From assembly GCF_900101125.1 (NCBI RefSeq), contig NZ_FNFL01000002.1, positions 124,001-188,000 on the forward strand: 64,000 nt of DNA, read 5' to 3'. Each line of letters starts with the position of its first letter. Positions within the stretch are counted from its first letter, which is position 1. The stretch comes from Sediminibacillus albus (lineage in GTDB: Bacteria > Bacillota > Bacilli > Bacillales > Amphibacillaceae). Shown piece by piece: positions 36,267 to 44,625 of the stretch. Below the pieces are notes generated by a model. It was not told the DNA's origin. It did no database searches and saw only the letters and a list, made by a program, of their open reading frames with translations. Position numbers and translations under genes: made by a program.

Positions 36267-37220
36267 TCAATCAAAAAGCGGACTGACCGATCGTTCTTCG
36301 TAAACGCGTGTGATTGCATCGCTTAACAGGGGGGCAACCGATAGCTGGGTAATTCTGTCCAGCTTTTTTTCATCGGCAATAGGTATACTGTTCGTTACAA
36401 TCAATTCCTTGAGCTGCGAGTTTTCGATTTTTTCCATAGCGATTCCTGATAATACAGGGTGCGTGCAACAAGCATAAACTTCCTTGGCGCCTTTTTCTAT
36501 CAATGCTTTTGTGCCGCTTGTCATTCTTGTCCCGGTGTCGACGATGTCATCAATCAATATTGCCGTTTTGCCGTCGATGTTTCCTACAATATTTGATTCA
36601 CCTACTTCCGTTTCCCGCGGTCCGCGCTTGTCTATGATGGCTATTGGCGCTTTTAGATGATCAGCCAATTGTCGGGCCCGTGACACACTTCCGTGGTCTG
36701 GGGATACGACAACGACGTCTTGCAGGTTTTTTTCTTCAAGGTATCTGGACAAAATCGGAATGCCGGCTAATTGATCGACTGGTATATTAAAAAAGCCCTG
36801 AATTTGAGGGGCATGCAAGTCTAATGAGATAATTCTCGATGCTCCGGATTCCTGCAGCAAGTCCGCAACAAGTTTAGCAGTAATTGGTTCTCTAGCCCGT
36901 GCTTTCCGATCCTGTCGAGCATAACCGTAATAAGGGATAACGATATTGATGGTTTTTGCTGATGCCCGTTTTAACGTATCAATCATGATTAACAATTCTA
37001 AGATATGTTGATTGACGGGCTCGCTGGTTGATTGGATAACGAATACATCATATCCTCTGACACTTTCCTCGATACTGATGCGAACTTCACCGTCACTAAA
37101 GGTGGTAACCGTGCTTTTTCCTAAATCCACTCCCATATTGGCCGCAATTTCCTCTGCCAATGGACGATTGGAGCTCAGTGAAAAGATTTTTAATTTTGAA
37201 TCCTGATACCCATTCGACAC
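36267..37220 (-). CDS. prs: Ribose-phosphate pyrophosphokinase
   Basis: The enzyme makes PRPP from ribose 5-phosphate and ATP. The GTG at 37220, eight bases after AAGGAGG, gives 317 residues, the canonical length; the longer ATG frame includes the ribosome site itself. Key segments are [65 protein letters not shown] and the PRPP loop [12 protein letters not shown]. The flexible loop [14 protein letters not shown] departs from the RPRPN form of the standard Bacillus enzyme. It is not next to glmU or a ctc/rplY gene, the usual prs location, and is flanked by oppositely oriented R1 repeats, so it may be a second or relocated prs. Confidence 0.93.
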   Translation of the reverse strand: MSNGYQDSKLKIFSLSSNRPLAEEIAANMGVDLGKSTVTTFSDGEVRISIEESVRGYDVFVIQSTSEPVNQHILELLIMIDTLKRASAKTINIVIPYYGYARQDRKARAREPITAKLVADLLQESGASRIISLDLHAPQIQGFFNIPVDQLAGIPILSRYLEEKNLQDVVVVSPDHGSVSRARQLADHLKAPIAIIDKRGPRETEVGESNIVGNIDGKTAILIDDIVDTGTRMTSGTKALIEKGAKEVYACCTHPVLSGIAMEKIENSQLKELIVTNSIPIADEKKLDRITQLSVAPLLSDAITRVYEERSVSPLFD

Positions 37221-37341
37221 ACATGATTCCTCCTTATTCAACATGGCTTTTCAGGGAACTTGTATATCATTTAAAAAGCGTTGATTTGTCTATTATTATC
37301 TCAAAAACGAGAAAACGATACAAGTTAAAGGGATAACCATC

Positions 37342-37491
37342 TTGACAGGACTTTTTACAGGGGTATTTTTAACCAGTTATATTTGGGATTATGAATTAAC
37401 CTATGATGAATTGGATGAACAATGGTACATTACGAATAATACGGAAGTAGATGAATTTGAAACAGAGGATCGTGAAATGTATAAGTTTTGA
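37342..37491 (+). CDS. Possible 49-residue small protein
   Basis: A TTG with AAAGGGA eight bases upstream opens a 49-codon frame, with a short hydrophobic start (GLFTGVFLTSYIW) and a strongly acidic remainder (YDELDEQWYITNNTEVDEFE). It ends TGA at 37491. No family is recognised, and it could be a decayed fragment. Confidence 0.35.
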   Translation: MTGLFTGVFLTSYIWDYELTYDELDEQWYITNNTEVDEFETEDREMYKF

Positions 37492-37597
37492 CCAACCGCT
37501 TGAGGAATATTGATGATATACATAGCAAAAAAAGTGATAGTATCGGATAAGCGCGCTAATATATCGCGATTTCATGTAGACGCAGACTTTCAGAGGA

Positions 37598-37735
37598 GGA
37601 AATTCACGGAGACTCCTGCGGGAGGGAAGGCTTCGGCAGCGATTCATCGCACGCAGAAAATGGCTCCTTTACTTTCAAGGAGGCTGAAGCCATGCCGCGG
37701 AAAGCTGAAGTATGCTTCCTGCAGCTTAATGTAAG
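37598..37735 (+). repeat. Repeat R2 copy
   Basis: GGAAATTCACGGAGACTCCT and GCGGGAGGGAAG, then CCGCGGAAAGC, match the R2 copy at 56250-56340. The middle differs, here TTCGGCAGCGATTCATCG. Such GC-rich elements look like the interspersed repeats known from several Bacillaceae genomes. No protein is encoded. Confidence 0.7.
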
Positions 37736-37785
37736 AAGGAAAAAATAGAGCTGTCCCTGGGTCTGCAGGTTATCTAAAAGAGGAG

Positions 37786-37866
37786 AAAAAAATCGAACGA
37801 GTTCGAATCCTAAGGTTTTCGAATCATCGTTCGATTTTTGCTTTAGCCGCTATACCTTTGTCCTTA
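37786..37866 (+). repeat. Palindromic repeat R1, copy C (bidirectional terminator)
   Basis: Arms AAAAATCGAACGA (37788-37800) and TCGTTCGATTTTT (37827-37839), with the tail GCTTTAGCCGCTATACCTTTG as in copy A. It sits downstream of the minus-strand phosphoesterase gene and in inverted orientation to copy B, so the two copies bracket prs. Confidence 0.85.
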
Positions 37867-37900
37867 CCTCGTGGAGAAATCTACTCGTAAAACAGCCGTG

Positions 37901-38635
37901 TTATGAAGGCGGCTGCACGCTGCTGGCTGTGCGGATGATTTTTTCCATCATGTCGGTGTTCGGGTAATCAACTTCATGATACTTAGCAATTGTCTTTTCC
38001 CGGTCATAGGCTACTTTTTCAATCGACATGCTAACCGCTCCATTGTCGGCCTCTACAATAGCATAAGAAGCTTTCGTTACTCCGTCAAAAGGTAATCCGA
38101 CACTTCCGAGATTGATGACTGTTTTACCATTGATTGTACGAATATAGGATTGATGGATATGCCCATACAAGTAAACATCAGCAGCCGTTGCTTTCATTAA
38201 CTTTAATGCAAGCGTATCGTCCTCTGCGCTTGGCGGCACAACTTCAAACAAGCTGTCGGGTGTTGCGTGGAAAGCGTGAAAGGTGACTCCTTCCACTTCG
38301 AATTGCTTGACGGATGGAAGATTGGCCAAATAATTTATGTCTTCTTGTGTTAATTGGGCTGCAGTCCAATCGCGTTCCTCGTTCATTAACTCGTGAGCAT
38401 GATCAGGTACTTCTCCCTTATCGATCCCGCGGACGACCCACTCATCCGCATTGCCTTTGACCACATCAGTTCCCAGGCCGCGGACCAACTCAATCGAACG
38501 TTTTGGTTCTGGGCCGCGATAAGCAATGTCGCCAAGGACAATGATATTATCGACATTTTTTCGGTTGATATCTTCGATTACTGCCTCAAGAGCAATGGCA
38601 TTGCCATGAATATCGGATAAAAAGGCAATTCTCAT
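37901..38635 (-). CDS. Metallophosphoesterase (calcineurin-like, YfcE/PrpE type)
   Basis: The 244-residue cytosolic protein has the metal-binding motifs FLSDIHGNAIALEAVI (Asp-x-His), VLGDIAYRGPEP (GD), KGNADEW (GN-x-D variant of GNHD), TFHAFHATP and YGHIHQSYIR (GHxH). This is the MJ0936-type phosphodiesterase group. GAAAGGAG precedes the ATG. The substrate cannot be deduced. Repeat R1 copy C follows the gene and probably ends its transcript. Confidence 0.88.
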   Translation of the reverse strand: MRIAFLSDIHGNAIALEAVIEDINRKNVDNIIVLGDIAYRGPEPKRSIELVRGLGTDVVKGNADEWVVRGIDKGEVPDHAHELMNEERDWTAAQLTQEDINYLANLPSVKQFEVEGVTFHAFHATPDSLFEVVPPSAEDDTLALKLMKATAADVYLYGHIHQSYIRTINGKTVINLGSVGLPFDGVTKASYAIVEADNGAVSMSIEKVAYDREKTIAKYHEVDYPNTDMMEKIIRTASSVQPPS

Positions 38636-38744
38636 AAAACCGTTCTCCTTTCAAGTATAAACTAGGAAAGCAGTGACATTACCATCCTTTTTTGATATCG
38701 TATCATTTTTTTAGCGGCGAAAAAATCAACATGCTAAGAGGAAC

Positions 38745-38770
38745 AAAAAACCATCGCCGCGGCGATGGTC
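38745..38770 (-). terminator. Terminator of the glcD-glcF operon
   Basis: On the minus strand the palindrome CCATCGCC-GC-GGCGATGG is followed by six T. It begins seven bases after the glcF stop. Confidence 0.85.
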
Positions 38771-38776
38771 TCCAGG

Positions 38777-40108
38777 TTACTGCTTATTGCTATTTTCGTA
38801 TGCTTCCAATAACAAATCGACTATATGGACGGCTCTTATCTGCTTTGTCAGCCCCTCTTTTTCAATGCCAAGCTTCATTTGCAGCAAGCAGCCAGGATTG
38901 GCTGTTACGACAGTTTTGGCATTGGCGGCTTTCGTCTGTTTCATTTTGTAGTCGAGAATCTGCATCGACATTTCTGATTCAACGAGATTATAAATGCCCG
39001 CCGACCCACAGCAACGTCCGGCATCTTTCATTTCAACATAGGCGGCTCCTTCGATTGATTCTAGCAGCTGCCTTGGTTCCATGAAAGTCTTTTGAACATT
39101 TTTTAAATGGCAGGAATCCTGATAAGTGATCACTTCATTCTCTAAAACGAGATTTTGTTTATGAAACTCTAGTTCTATGAGCACACTGGATATATCCTTG
39201 ATTTTGGAAGCAAATTTCTCAGCGCGGGTTTGCCAGCCTTCCTCGTCTTTTAATAGATGGCCATAGTCAACCAGGAAGGCGCCACAGCCGCCGGCATTGG
39301 TAATAATATAATCGACCTCTGTATCTTCAAATGCTTCGATATTTCTTTTTGCCAAGGCTTTTGCTTGCTGCTTTTCCCCGCTGTGTCCGTGCAATGCACC
39401 ACAGCAGGCCTGGGTCTCAGGGATGACAATTTCGCAGCCGGCGTATTGCAGCAGCTTAGCGGTGGCATCATTGGTCGGCAAAAAGACTGTATCCATCAGA
39501 CAGCCAGAGAAAAAAGCCACCTTTTTTTTCGTTGTGGCAGCGGGCTGTAAATGCCTTGGCCTGTTTTTCATCAATTTAGAAGTCGGAACGGACGGCAGCA
39601 CGGTTTCCATTAGCTGCATCGATTCCGGCAGCATTTTCATTACTCCCGATTTCCGTGCAATTGTTTGAAGACCTGAACGTTGATAAAAGCCTAGCATCCC
39701 TGTCAGCGCGATCATCCGGTTATGATGGGGGAACAGCCCTTTAAATGCTGCTTTTCTGAGTGCTTTTACCGGCAGGGAAGGCTGCTGGTTTTGGTAAATA
39801 ATATCGCGGGCTTGCTCAAGTAAGTGGCCGTAATTGACTCCTGACGGACAAACTGGTTCACAGGCCCTGCAACCCAGACACATATCGAGCGACCGCTTGA
39901 CCTCTTCATCAGGCTCGATATCTCCGTCGACAACTGCTTTCATCAAAGCAATCCGCCCTCTTGGTGAATGGGCTTCATCCTTACCGGATTCGATATAAGT
40001 TGGGCAGCTAGGCAGACAAAAGCCGCACCGCATGCAGTTTAACAGCTCGTCATAGTCCATTTTTTCTTGAAATTGCTGTTGAATTCGTTGCTTTTCTGCT
40101 GTTTTCAT
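38777..40108 (-). CDS. glcF: Glycolate oxidase iron-sulfur subunit (GlcF/YsfD-like)
   Basis: The 443-residue protein passes electrons from the FAD subunit. Two 4Fe-4S motifs are present at the N-terminus (MRCGFCLPSCP about 21-31 and CLGCRACEPVCPSG about 74-87). Two CCG domains follow, CFSGCLMD-like FFSGCLMDTVF with CCGALHGHSG, and CHLKNVQ with CCGSAG. Its ATG overlaps the glcD stop (ATGA), so the two subunits are coupled. The pair oxidises glycolate or a related 2-hydroxyacid such as lactate, and the CdaR regulator upstream supports glycolate. Confidence 0.9.
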   Translation of the reverse strand: MKTAEKQRIQQQFQEKMDYDELLNCMRCGFCLPSCPTYIESGKDEAHSPRGRIALMKAVVDGDIEPDEEVKRSLDMCLGCRACEPVCPSGVNYGHLLEQARDIIYQNQQPSLPVKALRKAAFKGLFPHHNRMIALTGMLGFYQRSGLQTIARKSGVMKMLPESMQLMETVLPSVPTSKLMKNRPRHLQPAATTKKKVAFFSGCLMDTVFLPTNDATAKLLQYAGCEIVIPETQACCGALHGHSGEKQQAKALAKRNIEAFEDTEVDYIITNAGGCGAFLVDYGHLLKDEEGWQTRAEKFASKIKDISSVLIELEFHKQNLVLENEVITYQDSCHLKNVQKTFMEPRQLLESIEGAAYVEMKDAGRCCGSAGIYNLVESEMSMQILDYKMKQTKAANAKTVVTANPGCLLQMKLGIEKEGLTKQIRAVHIVDLLLEAYENSNKQ

Positions 40109-41523
40109 GGGCTCACCACCACCCGTTTACGGCTTGACTTTGCAAACATCTTGCCAGGATTCATAATATTGTATGGATCGAATGCTTGTTTAACGCCTTG
40201 CATGGCGGAAATGCCTGCTTCGCCCAGCTTTAAATGTAAATAGGGAGCTTTCATGGCACCGACGCCATGTTCTCCTGTAATCGTCCCCCCAAGATCTACT
40301 GCTGTCTGGAATATTTCTTCAAATGCTTGCTCCACCCGCTCCATTTCCGGTTTATTTCTAGCGTCCGTGAGACAGGTTGGGTGCAGGTTGCCGTCGCCTG
40401 CATGGCCGAAAGTACAAATTTCCACATCATATTTCCGTGCAATCTGATTAATCGCTTTAACCATTTTGGCTATTTCTGATCGCGGGACGGTTGCATCCTC
40501 CAGTATCGTGGTCGGCTTTAACCGGGCAAGTGCTGAAAGTGCTGATCTCCGTGCTGTCCGCAGCGCTTCCGCATCTGCCTCCGTTTTAGCCACGCTAATT
40601 TCAATAGCTTCATTTTCTCTGCATATTTCCGAAATGTCTTCGATGTCTTTTTCAACCGTTTGTGTGCTGCCATCCTGTTCAATTAACAGCATCGCTTTCA
40701 CGTGGGTGGGGAGCCCAATATTGGAAAATTCCTCTACTACCTTTATGGTCGGCTGGTCCAGGAATTCCAGGGTGGTCGGGATAATCCGGCTGGCGATAAT
40801 CTTTGAAACTGTCCGGGCTGCAGCATCGATATCCTCATATAATGCCAGCACGGTCTTTTTAGTTTCCGGCATCGGAATCAATTTCAAGGTCGCTTCCGTG
40901 ATAATGCCAAGTGTTCCTTCCGAGCCGACGAATAGCCTTGTTAAATCATAGCCAGCTACATCTTTAGCAAGTTTTCCTCCTGTTCGGATTATTTCTCCGT
41001 TTGGAAGGACTATTTCCAAGCCCATGACATAGTCTCTTGTCACGCCATATTTCAATCCTCTTAACCCGCCAGAATTTTCATTGATGTTCCCGCCGATTTG
41101 CGAGATCTTCATCGAACTGGGATCTGGCGGATAGAACAGCCCTTTAGCTTCAACCGCTTCAATAAGTTCGAGCGTATTGACGCCTGGCTGGGTAGTAATT
41201 GTTAAATTCTCTTCGTCAATCTCCACTATTTGGTCCAAGTGCTTAAACAAGAGGACAATACCACCCTGCTGCGGTGTGGTGCCGGCACTTAAGTTAGTGC
41301 CCGAGCCTCTAGGTACAAGTGGGATGCGATGTTGGCTGCAGCATTTGACTACCTCGGCTACTTCCACTTTATTACGGGGGGAAACGATGGCATCCGGCAT
41401 CGCCTGGAACTGCGGAGTAGCATCAAAGGAATAGACTAGCTGGCTTGCCTTTGAGTCTGCAAAATTTTCCGGACCTACAATAGCTGTTAATTGTTGCTTT
41501 ATCTCTTTTGTAAGCATGGACAC
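40105..41523 (-). CDS. glcD: Glycolate oxidase FAD subunit (GlcD/YsfC-like)
   Basis: The 472-residue flavoprotein has the FAD-binding-4 domain (RIPLVPRGSGTNLSAGTTPQ about 72-91; PPDPSS, GGNINENSGGLRGLKYGVT and GTLGIITEATLKL) and the C-terminal FAD-oxidase domain with TFGHAGDGNLHPT and GTITGEHGVGAMKAPY. GlcD-type enzymes oxidise 2-hydroxyacids and hand electrons to GlcF and the quinone pool. It lies 95 bases after the CdaR-type regulator on the same strand. GAAGGAG precedes the ATG. Confidence 0.92.
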   Translation of the reverse strand: MSMLTKEIKQQLTAIVGPENFADSKASQLVYSFDATPQFQAMPDAIVSPRNKVEVAEVVKCCSQHRIPLVPRGSGTNLSAGTTPQQGGIVLLFKHLDQIVEIDEENLTITTQPGVNTLELIEAVEAKGLFYPPDPSSMKISQIGGNINENSGGLRGLKYGVTRDYVMGLEIVLPNGEIIRTGGKLAKDVAGYDLTRLFVGSEGTLGIITEATLKLIPMPETKKTVLALYEDIDAAARTVSKIIASRIIPTTLEFLDQPTIKVVEEFSNIGLPTHVKAMLLIEQDGSTQTVEKDIEDISEICRENEAIEISVAKTEADAEALRTARRSALSALARLKPTTILEDATVPRSEIAKMVKAINQIARKYDVEICTFGHAGDGNLHPTCLTDARNKPEMERVEQAFEEIFQTAVDLGGTITGEHGVGAMKAPYLHLKLGEAGISAMQGVKQAFDPYNIMNPGKMFAKSSRKRVVVSP

Positions 41524-41618
41524 TTCTCCTTCTTCGGAATAGATATTACTTTTATTGTAATGGGAAAATTCCGAAAAATATATGTGTGATTACATAAAAA
41601 CAAAAGAAAATAAATGGG

Positions 41619-42737
41619 TTAAATTGTATTATCATCTAAAAATTCGAAAGCGAGATAATAAGATACCAGTGAAGAGAGTTCTTTAGAATCAATACCTGTG
41701 ATCTCCTTCACCCTTTTTAATCGGTAATGCACCGTATTGATGTGCACACTTAATTCATCTGCTGTTTTTACCAAGTTTAAATTGTTGGAAAGATAGGACT
41801 TCAAGGTAGTGAGTAAATCTGGTTCCGACAGTAAGGATCCTATGCTTTTTTCGACAAACTCTCGCTTTGTCTGGGGTGTTATCTCCTGCAGGCACATTTC
41901 CAATAGGAGGTCTTCATAAAAAACAATTGTCTGCGTTTTTCGGGCAATCGTAAGTGCTTTTTCTGCTTTCTGGAAAGAAACCTTTAATTCACCGGCTGGC
42001 ACATCCGGTCCTGCCCCAATGGACGTTGCTATCCCAAATCGTTGAAGGATATGTGTCTGGAATGTATTTAGCAAGTAGGCATCCAATTTCGTCGTATTTG
42101 CCTGCTCCTCTACGTCCTGAATCAACAGACAACGGTCGTTTCCCCACCTTGCCACCAATGCTGTTGCTTTATTGTTCCACCATGTGCGGATATAGTGGAA
42201 TAAATCATGGAAGTGCTGCTGCTCTTCCGCTTCTATATGGATAATCGTACAGCTTTTCCTTCGATTCATGTTGATCCCCAGAAGTGTGCCATTTTGCAAA
42301 AAACTTACTGGCGCCTGGTCTTGTTGAAGCCAGTCAAATACATAAGCCTCTAACGTGCGGGTTTCCCATTCCATTTGTTGGAGATAAACATTTTCCTGAA
42401 TGAGCAATTCGGTCATTTTTTTAACCAGAGAACCAAATCGCGTGACTTCGGCAGGGTTTCCGGTAATGCCGATGGCGCCTAACGGCTGATCGTTAAGCAA
42501 AATCGGCAGGTTGATTCCGGCTTTTACTCCTTGTAAGGCGGACTCATCCTCGGCAGACAGGATTATTTCCTTTTTCTCTTTGCAGGCAATTTCCGCCCCC
42601 TGGTGGTAATCGCCTATTCTGCTTTTATCTGTACTGGCAATGATTGTTCCTTCTGGATTGACGATGATCAGATGCTCATCAATCAAGTTTTTCACTTCGG
42701 CGACTATTTTTTTGCCGAGCTTAGGAGTGAGATACAT
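41619..42737 (-). CDS. CdaR-family transcriptional activator (YsfB-like)
   Basis: The 372-residue regulator has the N-terminal sugar-diacid recognition domain (LTPKLGKKIVAEVKNLIDE, IIVNPEGTIIASTDKSRIGD, GITGNPAEVTRFG), a GGDEF-like middle part and the C-terminal PucR-type helix-turn-helix (LNLVKTADELSVHINTVHYRLKRV). The gene order regulator-glcD-glcF equals ysfB-ysfC-ysfD of Bacillus subtilis. It most likely activates glcDF in response to glycolate or a sugar diacid. AGGAGAATTTC precedes the ATG. Confidence 0.9.
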   Translation of the reverse strand: MYLTPKLGKKIVAEVKNLIDEHLIIVNPEGTIIASTDKSRIGDYHQGAEIACKEKKEIILSAEDESALQGVKAGINLPILLNDQPLGAIGITGNPAEVTRFGSLVKKMTELLIQENVYLQQMEWETRTLEAYVFDWLQQDQAPVSFLQNGTLLGINMNRRKSCTIIHIEAEEQQHFHDLFHYIRTWWNNKATALVARWGNDRCLLIQDVEEQANTTKLDAYLLNTFQTHILQRFGIATSIGAGPDVPAGELKVSFQKAEKALTIARKTQTIVFYEDLLLEMCLQEITPQTKREFVEKSIGSLLSEPDLLTTLKSYLSNNLNLVKTADELSVHINTVHYRLKRVKEITGIDSKELSSLVSYYLAFEFLDDNTI

Positions 42738-42906
42738 GAAATTCTCCTCTCAATATAAGTTGAAATCAATTATCAGGGAGCAGATGATTTTCCTAGTGAA
42801 AACGGAAACAACGCTGAAAAATTAGTGTTTTTCGTTGATGTTTCGTTTAAATATCGGCACTTCCGCCCATACTAACTATTATCTTAGCACAAAGGCGGGC
42901 GGATAA

Positions 42907-43173
42907 ATGAATAGTGATGTAGCTTTAAAGGAACTTTACTACCATGTGTTGAAAACCTGTTTTGCTTATGAGATTCATATGGAACCAGGTATGACATTTA
43001 TTGATATGTGGAAAGCGCTGATCACCAAGTTAGACCATCCGACTAAGATGGTGTTAAAAACCAGGCTGCAGGAAGATATAGTGCACCAGAGAGGGAGTGT
43101 TTTTGCGGAAATGCTCGTATTGCTTGAAAAACAGGAAAAAAGCGCAAAAGAGTCACAGAAACAAACAGGGTAA
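42907..43173 (+). CDS. Small conserved protein, paralogue of 26242..26505
   Basis: The 88-residue product aligns without gaps to the one at 26242 (33 of 75 positions identical). Conserved positions include LKELY, KTC (Cys18), YEI (21-23), P27, M29, W35, LD (42-43), LQEDI and RGSVF. It is predicted to be soluble and helical. AGGCGGGCGG serves as ribosome site. It is divergent from the CdaR regulator and followed by a strong terminator, so it forms its own transcript. Function unknown. Confidence 0.75.
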   Translation: MNSDVALKELYYHVLKTCFAYEIHMEPGMTFIDMWKALITKLDHPTKMVLKTRLQEDIVHQRGSVFAEMLVLLEKQEKSAKESQKQTG

Positions 43174-43206
43174 GCCCATGAAAAAAACGGCTGCTCGATT
43201 CTATAG

Positions 43207-43259
43207 AAAACCTTTTGGCAAATGCTTAGTAGTCAAGCACCTGCCAAAAGGTTTTTTTT
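43207..43259 (+). terminator. Terminator of the small conserved gene
   Basis: A 14-bp stem AAAACCTTTTGGCA with TGCCAAAAGGTTTT and a T8 tail encloses a smaller hairpin (GCTTAG-TAGTCAAGC). Confidence 0.88.
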
Positions 43260-43307
43260 GTGTTGTCCAGCCTTGTACCATTTTATTAGGAGAATATGCC
43301 GCCTAAT

Positions 43308-43853
43308 TTAGTTTTGTTGCTTGACTGGTTTTGGCCAAATAAAGTAACTGATGGTAATTAACGCATCGATACCGACTACTACTGCCCACAATTTTATGAG
43401 TTGAATAAACGATTCAGTACGTTGGTAATCATTTATGATATAAATGCTAATTGCTAGAATGCCTGCACCGATAACATAAGCTACTACATGCCTGATCCAT
43501 CCTTTGGCATAGTGTTTGGCATAGGCATACCCGTATTTTTTCATCGGCTTCGGGCCTTGCCTCATTATATAATATTGGAAGCGGTGATCTGCCCACTCGA
43601 TCATGTTTTTGCCAAAAGCGATGGAAATGCCGATATAAACTGCTGCAATGCCATGGGCTGTAGTGGCTGTGGCTCCGTTATACAAATCATAGCTTGCCAA
43701 AAACATCAATATAACATCGATTACTGGTGTGAGGGCCAGTAAAATTAAACCAGCCTTCTCTTTCTTAAATACGTATCTAGTGATTAATCCCCCCAAAATT
43801 ACTACCCAAAAAGCAATCTCACAAGCGACAATCATCCAGGCAATAAAATTCAT
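43308..43853 (-). CDS. Conserved integral membrane protein (possibly YmcC-like)
   Basis: The 181-residue protein has about five hydrophobic segments. It starts MNFIAWMIVACEIAFWVVIL and contains YNGATATTAHGIAAVYIGISIAFGK, WADHRFQYYI and AKHYAKGWIRHVVAYVIG. I think it belongs to the family of Bacillus subtilis YmcC, whose role is not known, but this is from memory. AAGGAGCGG precedes the ATG. It is divergent from the TetR gene, which could regulate it. Confidence 0.7.
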   Translation of the reverse strand: MNFIAWMIVACEIAFWVVILGGLITRYVFKKEKAGLILLALTPVIDVILMFLASYDLYNGATATTAHGIAAVYIGISIAFGKNMIEWADHRFQYYIMRQGPKPMKKYGYAYAKHYAKGWIRHVVAYVIGAGILAISIYIINDYQRTESFIQLIKLWAVVVGIDALITISYFIWPKPVKQQN

Positions 43854-44003
43854 TCAACCGCTCCTTCGTAAGTATCCTAATTACTGCTTTTGCTCCGATG
43901 CAAAACAGTTTCTTATAACTAAAACCAGCATAGCATGGATATTTATTTAATACAATTGTATTAATAAATTGCTTCTTGACCGTCTTCTTGCTAAGGTTAA
44001 GGT

Positions 44004-44588
44004 ATGCCAAAAAAAGTTAATCATCAACAGCGAAGACAAACAATAGCAAAAGCAACCTGGCAAGTAATTTTAAAAAAGGGAATGGAAGGGGCGACTGTCA
44101 GAAATATTGCAAAGGAAGCAGGTCTCTCTTTAGGGGCTTTGCGTTATTATTTTTCTACGCAGGAGCAATTGATTTTATATGCCATGCGGCTTGTCAAAGA
44201 AAGAGCTGCTGACAGAATCGTGCATATTGCTGATCAGGAGCTTCCGCCGAAAGATAAAGTATTGCGTATCTTAATGGAAATCGTTCCGGCAAATAAGGAA
44301 ACAAGAGCAGAAATGGAGGTGTGGTTTGCATTCGTCGCTTATGCCAGGAATAAAAAGGAATTTTTCATGGAAGAAAATGATGGGATATATACCGCGGTGC
44401 AGCGGATAATAGGTTGTTTGGCTGACCAGCGGCTTCTCCAACCGTCGCTCGATATCGATATCGAGTGTGAGAAATTATATGCTCTTGTCGACGGTATGGC
44501 TTTGCATGCTCTGCTTGAACCAGAACGGCTGGATAAGGCGAGGATTGAAAAAGTATTCATCGATTATCTGGATTCCGTATTATTGTAA
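44004..44588 (+). CDS. TetR/AcrR-family transcriptional regulator
   Basis: The 194-residue protein has an N-terminal TetR helix-turn-helix (ATVRNIAKEAGLSLGALRYY, about residues 31-50) and a helical ligand-binding C-terminus. The GALRYYFSTQEQL form resembles regulators of the BetI/PksA branch. It lies divergent from the membrane protein at 43308 and 37 bases before the Eis-like acetyltransferase on the same strand; either could be its target. No ligand can be deduced. Confidence 0.88.
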   Translation: MPKKVNHQQRRQTIAKATWQVILKKGMEGATVRNIAKEAGLSLGALRYYFSTQEQLILYAMRLVKERAADRIVHIADQELPPKDKVLRILMEIVPANKETRAEMEVWFAFVAYARNKKEFFMEENDGIYTAVQRIIGCLADQRLLQPSLDIDIECEKLYALVDGMALHALLEPERLDKARIEKVFIDYLDSVLL

Positions 44589-44625
44589 GCTCTTTTGCTC
44601 AAGAGGAGAGGAGGAGGTTTTCCTT

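Noticed and set aside
37598-37866. Clustered palindromic repeats resembling a CRISPR array
   Set aside because: The repeats are few, of unequal spacing and different type, with no constant repeat-spacer pattern and no cas genes.
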